A DNA stretch of 42,811 bases from a virus, in IMG/VR virus record IMGVR_UViG_3300021185_000725, positions 1 through 42,811 of that record; one strand, 5' to 3'. Numbering within the stretch: position 1 is the first letter of the stretch; every line of letters starts with the position of its first letter. A model generated the notes under the pieces. That model was not told the origin of the DNA. It worked only from the letters and a program-made list of their open reading frames with translations, and did no database searches. This document shows positions 41,988-42,811 of the stretch, piece after piece. Both the position numbers and the translations under genes were made by a program.

Positions 41988-41990
41988 ATA
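41983..41990 (+). promoter_or_regulatory. T4-type late promoter GATAAATA
   Basis: GATAAATACAC overlaps the TAA stop of the tape measure gene and lies 26 bases before the portal ATG at 42016. AAAGGT at 42001-42006 is the ribosome-binding site. It allows separate late expression of the head genes. Confidence 0.65.
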
Positions 41991-42015
41991 CACTTATAAT
42001 AAAGGTAACCTACAC

Positions 42016-42811
42016 ATGAGCTGGAAAAAACATTTTACAAAATACGATCCTGGTAATACCGGATCATTTGGACAAAAAACGAACAGATGGGCCAGTTGGC
42101 TTCCGGAAGTATATTCAGGCCAACCAAATCGTGTTGAACGTTACACTCAATATGATATTATGGACCAAGATAGTGAGATAAACTCTGCATTAGATACTAT
42201 TGCTGAATTTTCTACACAATCAGATCCAGACACAAAGTTACCATTTAAAATTCATTATAAAGAAGAAGCAACAGAATCAGAAGTAAATGCATTAGAAACA
42301 GCACTTAAACAGTGGATTAATATAAACGACTTTGACAGACGAGTGCATGGATTATTTAGAGCAACAATCAAATACGGTGATCAATTTTTTATTAGAGATC
42401 CAGAAACATATAAATTGTTTTGGGTTAACGTGCAAGATGTTTCTAAAGTTATTATTAACGAAAGCTCAGGTAAAGATATTGAACAATATCTAATTAAAAA
42501 CATCAGTCTAAACTTACACGATATGGTTGTAGTAGATACAAAACAAACATCTGATGTTTCGCAAAGCTCTACAGTATTAACAAGCAACAAATCAAACGCA
42601 GGCGTTATACAAACAGGTGCACCAGGTGGTGGAACAACTGAGTATGCCGTTGGTGCTTCAAACGTATTACATATTGCACTAAGTGATGGATTAACAAATG
42701 CATGGCCATTTGGTAACAGTATCCTTGATAGTGTATTTAAAGTATACAAACAAAAAGAATTATTAGAAGATAGTATTATTATCTATCGTGTTCAAAGAGC
42801 TCCAGAACGTA
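42016..42811 (+). CDS. 20: Portal vertex protein gp20 (3' end beyond window)
   Basis: The first 265 residues of a T4-type portal. Landmarks: SWLPEVYSGQPNRVERYTQY (about 26-45), DIMDQDSEINSALDTIAEFS, VHGLFRATIKYGDQFFI, and SNVLHIALSDGLTNAWPFGN with SILDSVFKVYKQKELLEDSI near the end. This matches the region used as a marker gene for marine T4-like phages (g20). Portals form the dodecameric head vertex through which DNA passes. Truncated by the window edge, otherwise intact. Confidence 0.92.
   Translation, partial: MSWKKHFTKYDPGNTGSFGQKTNRWASWLPEVYSGQPNRVERYTQYDIMDQDSEINSALDTIAEFSTQSDPDTKLPFKIHYKEEATESEVNALETALKQWININDFDRRVHGLFRATIKYGDQFFIRDPETYKLFWVNVQDVSKVIINESSGKDIEQYLIKNISLNLHDMVVVDTKQTSDVSQSSTVLTSNKSNAGVIQTGAPGGGTTEYAVGASNVLHIALSDGLTNAWPFGNSILDSVFKVYKQKELLEDSIIIYRVQRAPER

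Noticed and set aside
1-42811. CRISPR array, insertion sequence or integrase/attachment site
   Set aside because: No regularly spaced repeats with spacers, transposase or integrase motifs were seen anywhere in the window.

Overview
The window is a contiguous piece of a large, AT-rich, T4-like contractile-tailed phage (myovirus). The evidence is a recognisable T4-type core: baseplate wedge gp6 and gp25, hub proteins (gp27-, gp5-like), a tail-tube/baseplate junction protein, gp26 and a gp51-like ORF, the late sigma factor gp55, recombination nuclease gp46/gp47, and the start of portal gp20. Low G+C, tail proteins with marine-phage features (giant wedge protein, QLWYN-type fibre, N-terminal-twitch radical SAM enzymes) and an alphaproteobacterial/cyanophage-like HNH protein suggest a marine T4-like phage close to pelagiphages or cyanophages. 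No photosynthesis gene is present to decide the host.

Layout. (1) 1-6376, minus strand: an accessory cassette of two adjacent N-twitch radical SAM proteins, a GT2-like and two GT8-like glycosyltransferases, one unknown protein and a small coiled-coil protein. It is headed by a host-type sigma-70 promoter abutting a late promoter. (2) 6446-29838, minus: the tail operon. In transcription order it holds a nucleotidyltransferase, tube-junction protein, LysM/gp53-like protein, gp27-like hub, gp5-like spike, a degenerate GH24 lysozyme-like protein, HNH, gp25, gp6, a 3662-residue wedge protein and three fibre-type proteins. (3) 29929-34294, plus: gp55, gp47, gp46, a small ORF and a PD-(D/E)XK nuclease, transcribed divergently from a sigma-70-like promoter. 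(4) 34295-34823: a 529-base gene-free region with three 11-bp repeats, a G+C-rich foldable segment (candidate non-coding RNA), a long hairpin, a late promoter and two GUUA-loop hairpins. (5) 34824-36337: a small unknown gene (plus) converging on gp26/gp51 (minus), which overlap at a textbook -1 frameshift site. (6) 36413-42811, plus: two tandem, apparently related tape-measure-like proteins, the first with a GH19 muramidase domain, then portal gp20 running off the end.

Regulation reads directly from the sequence. Eight copies of an NATAAATA late-promoter motif sit before structural transcription units, while the gp55-gp47-gp46 unit has a TTGACT-N16-TATAAT promoter instead. This fits gp55 being made early and then switching on the tail and head genes. 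The best candidates for something undescribed are the structured intergenic RNA with its repeats and leader hairpins, the gp26/gp51 frameshift signal, and the radical SAM/glycosyltransferase cassette beside the fibre genes. All functional calls are by eye from motifs and gene order; no database search was run.
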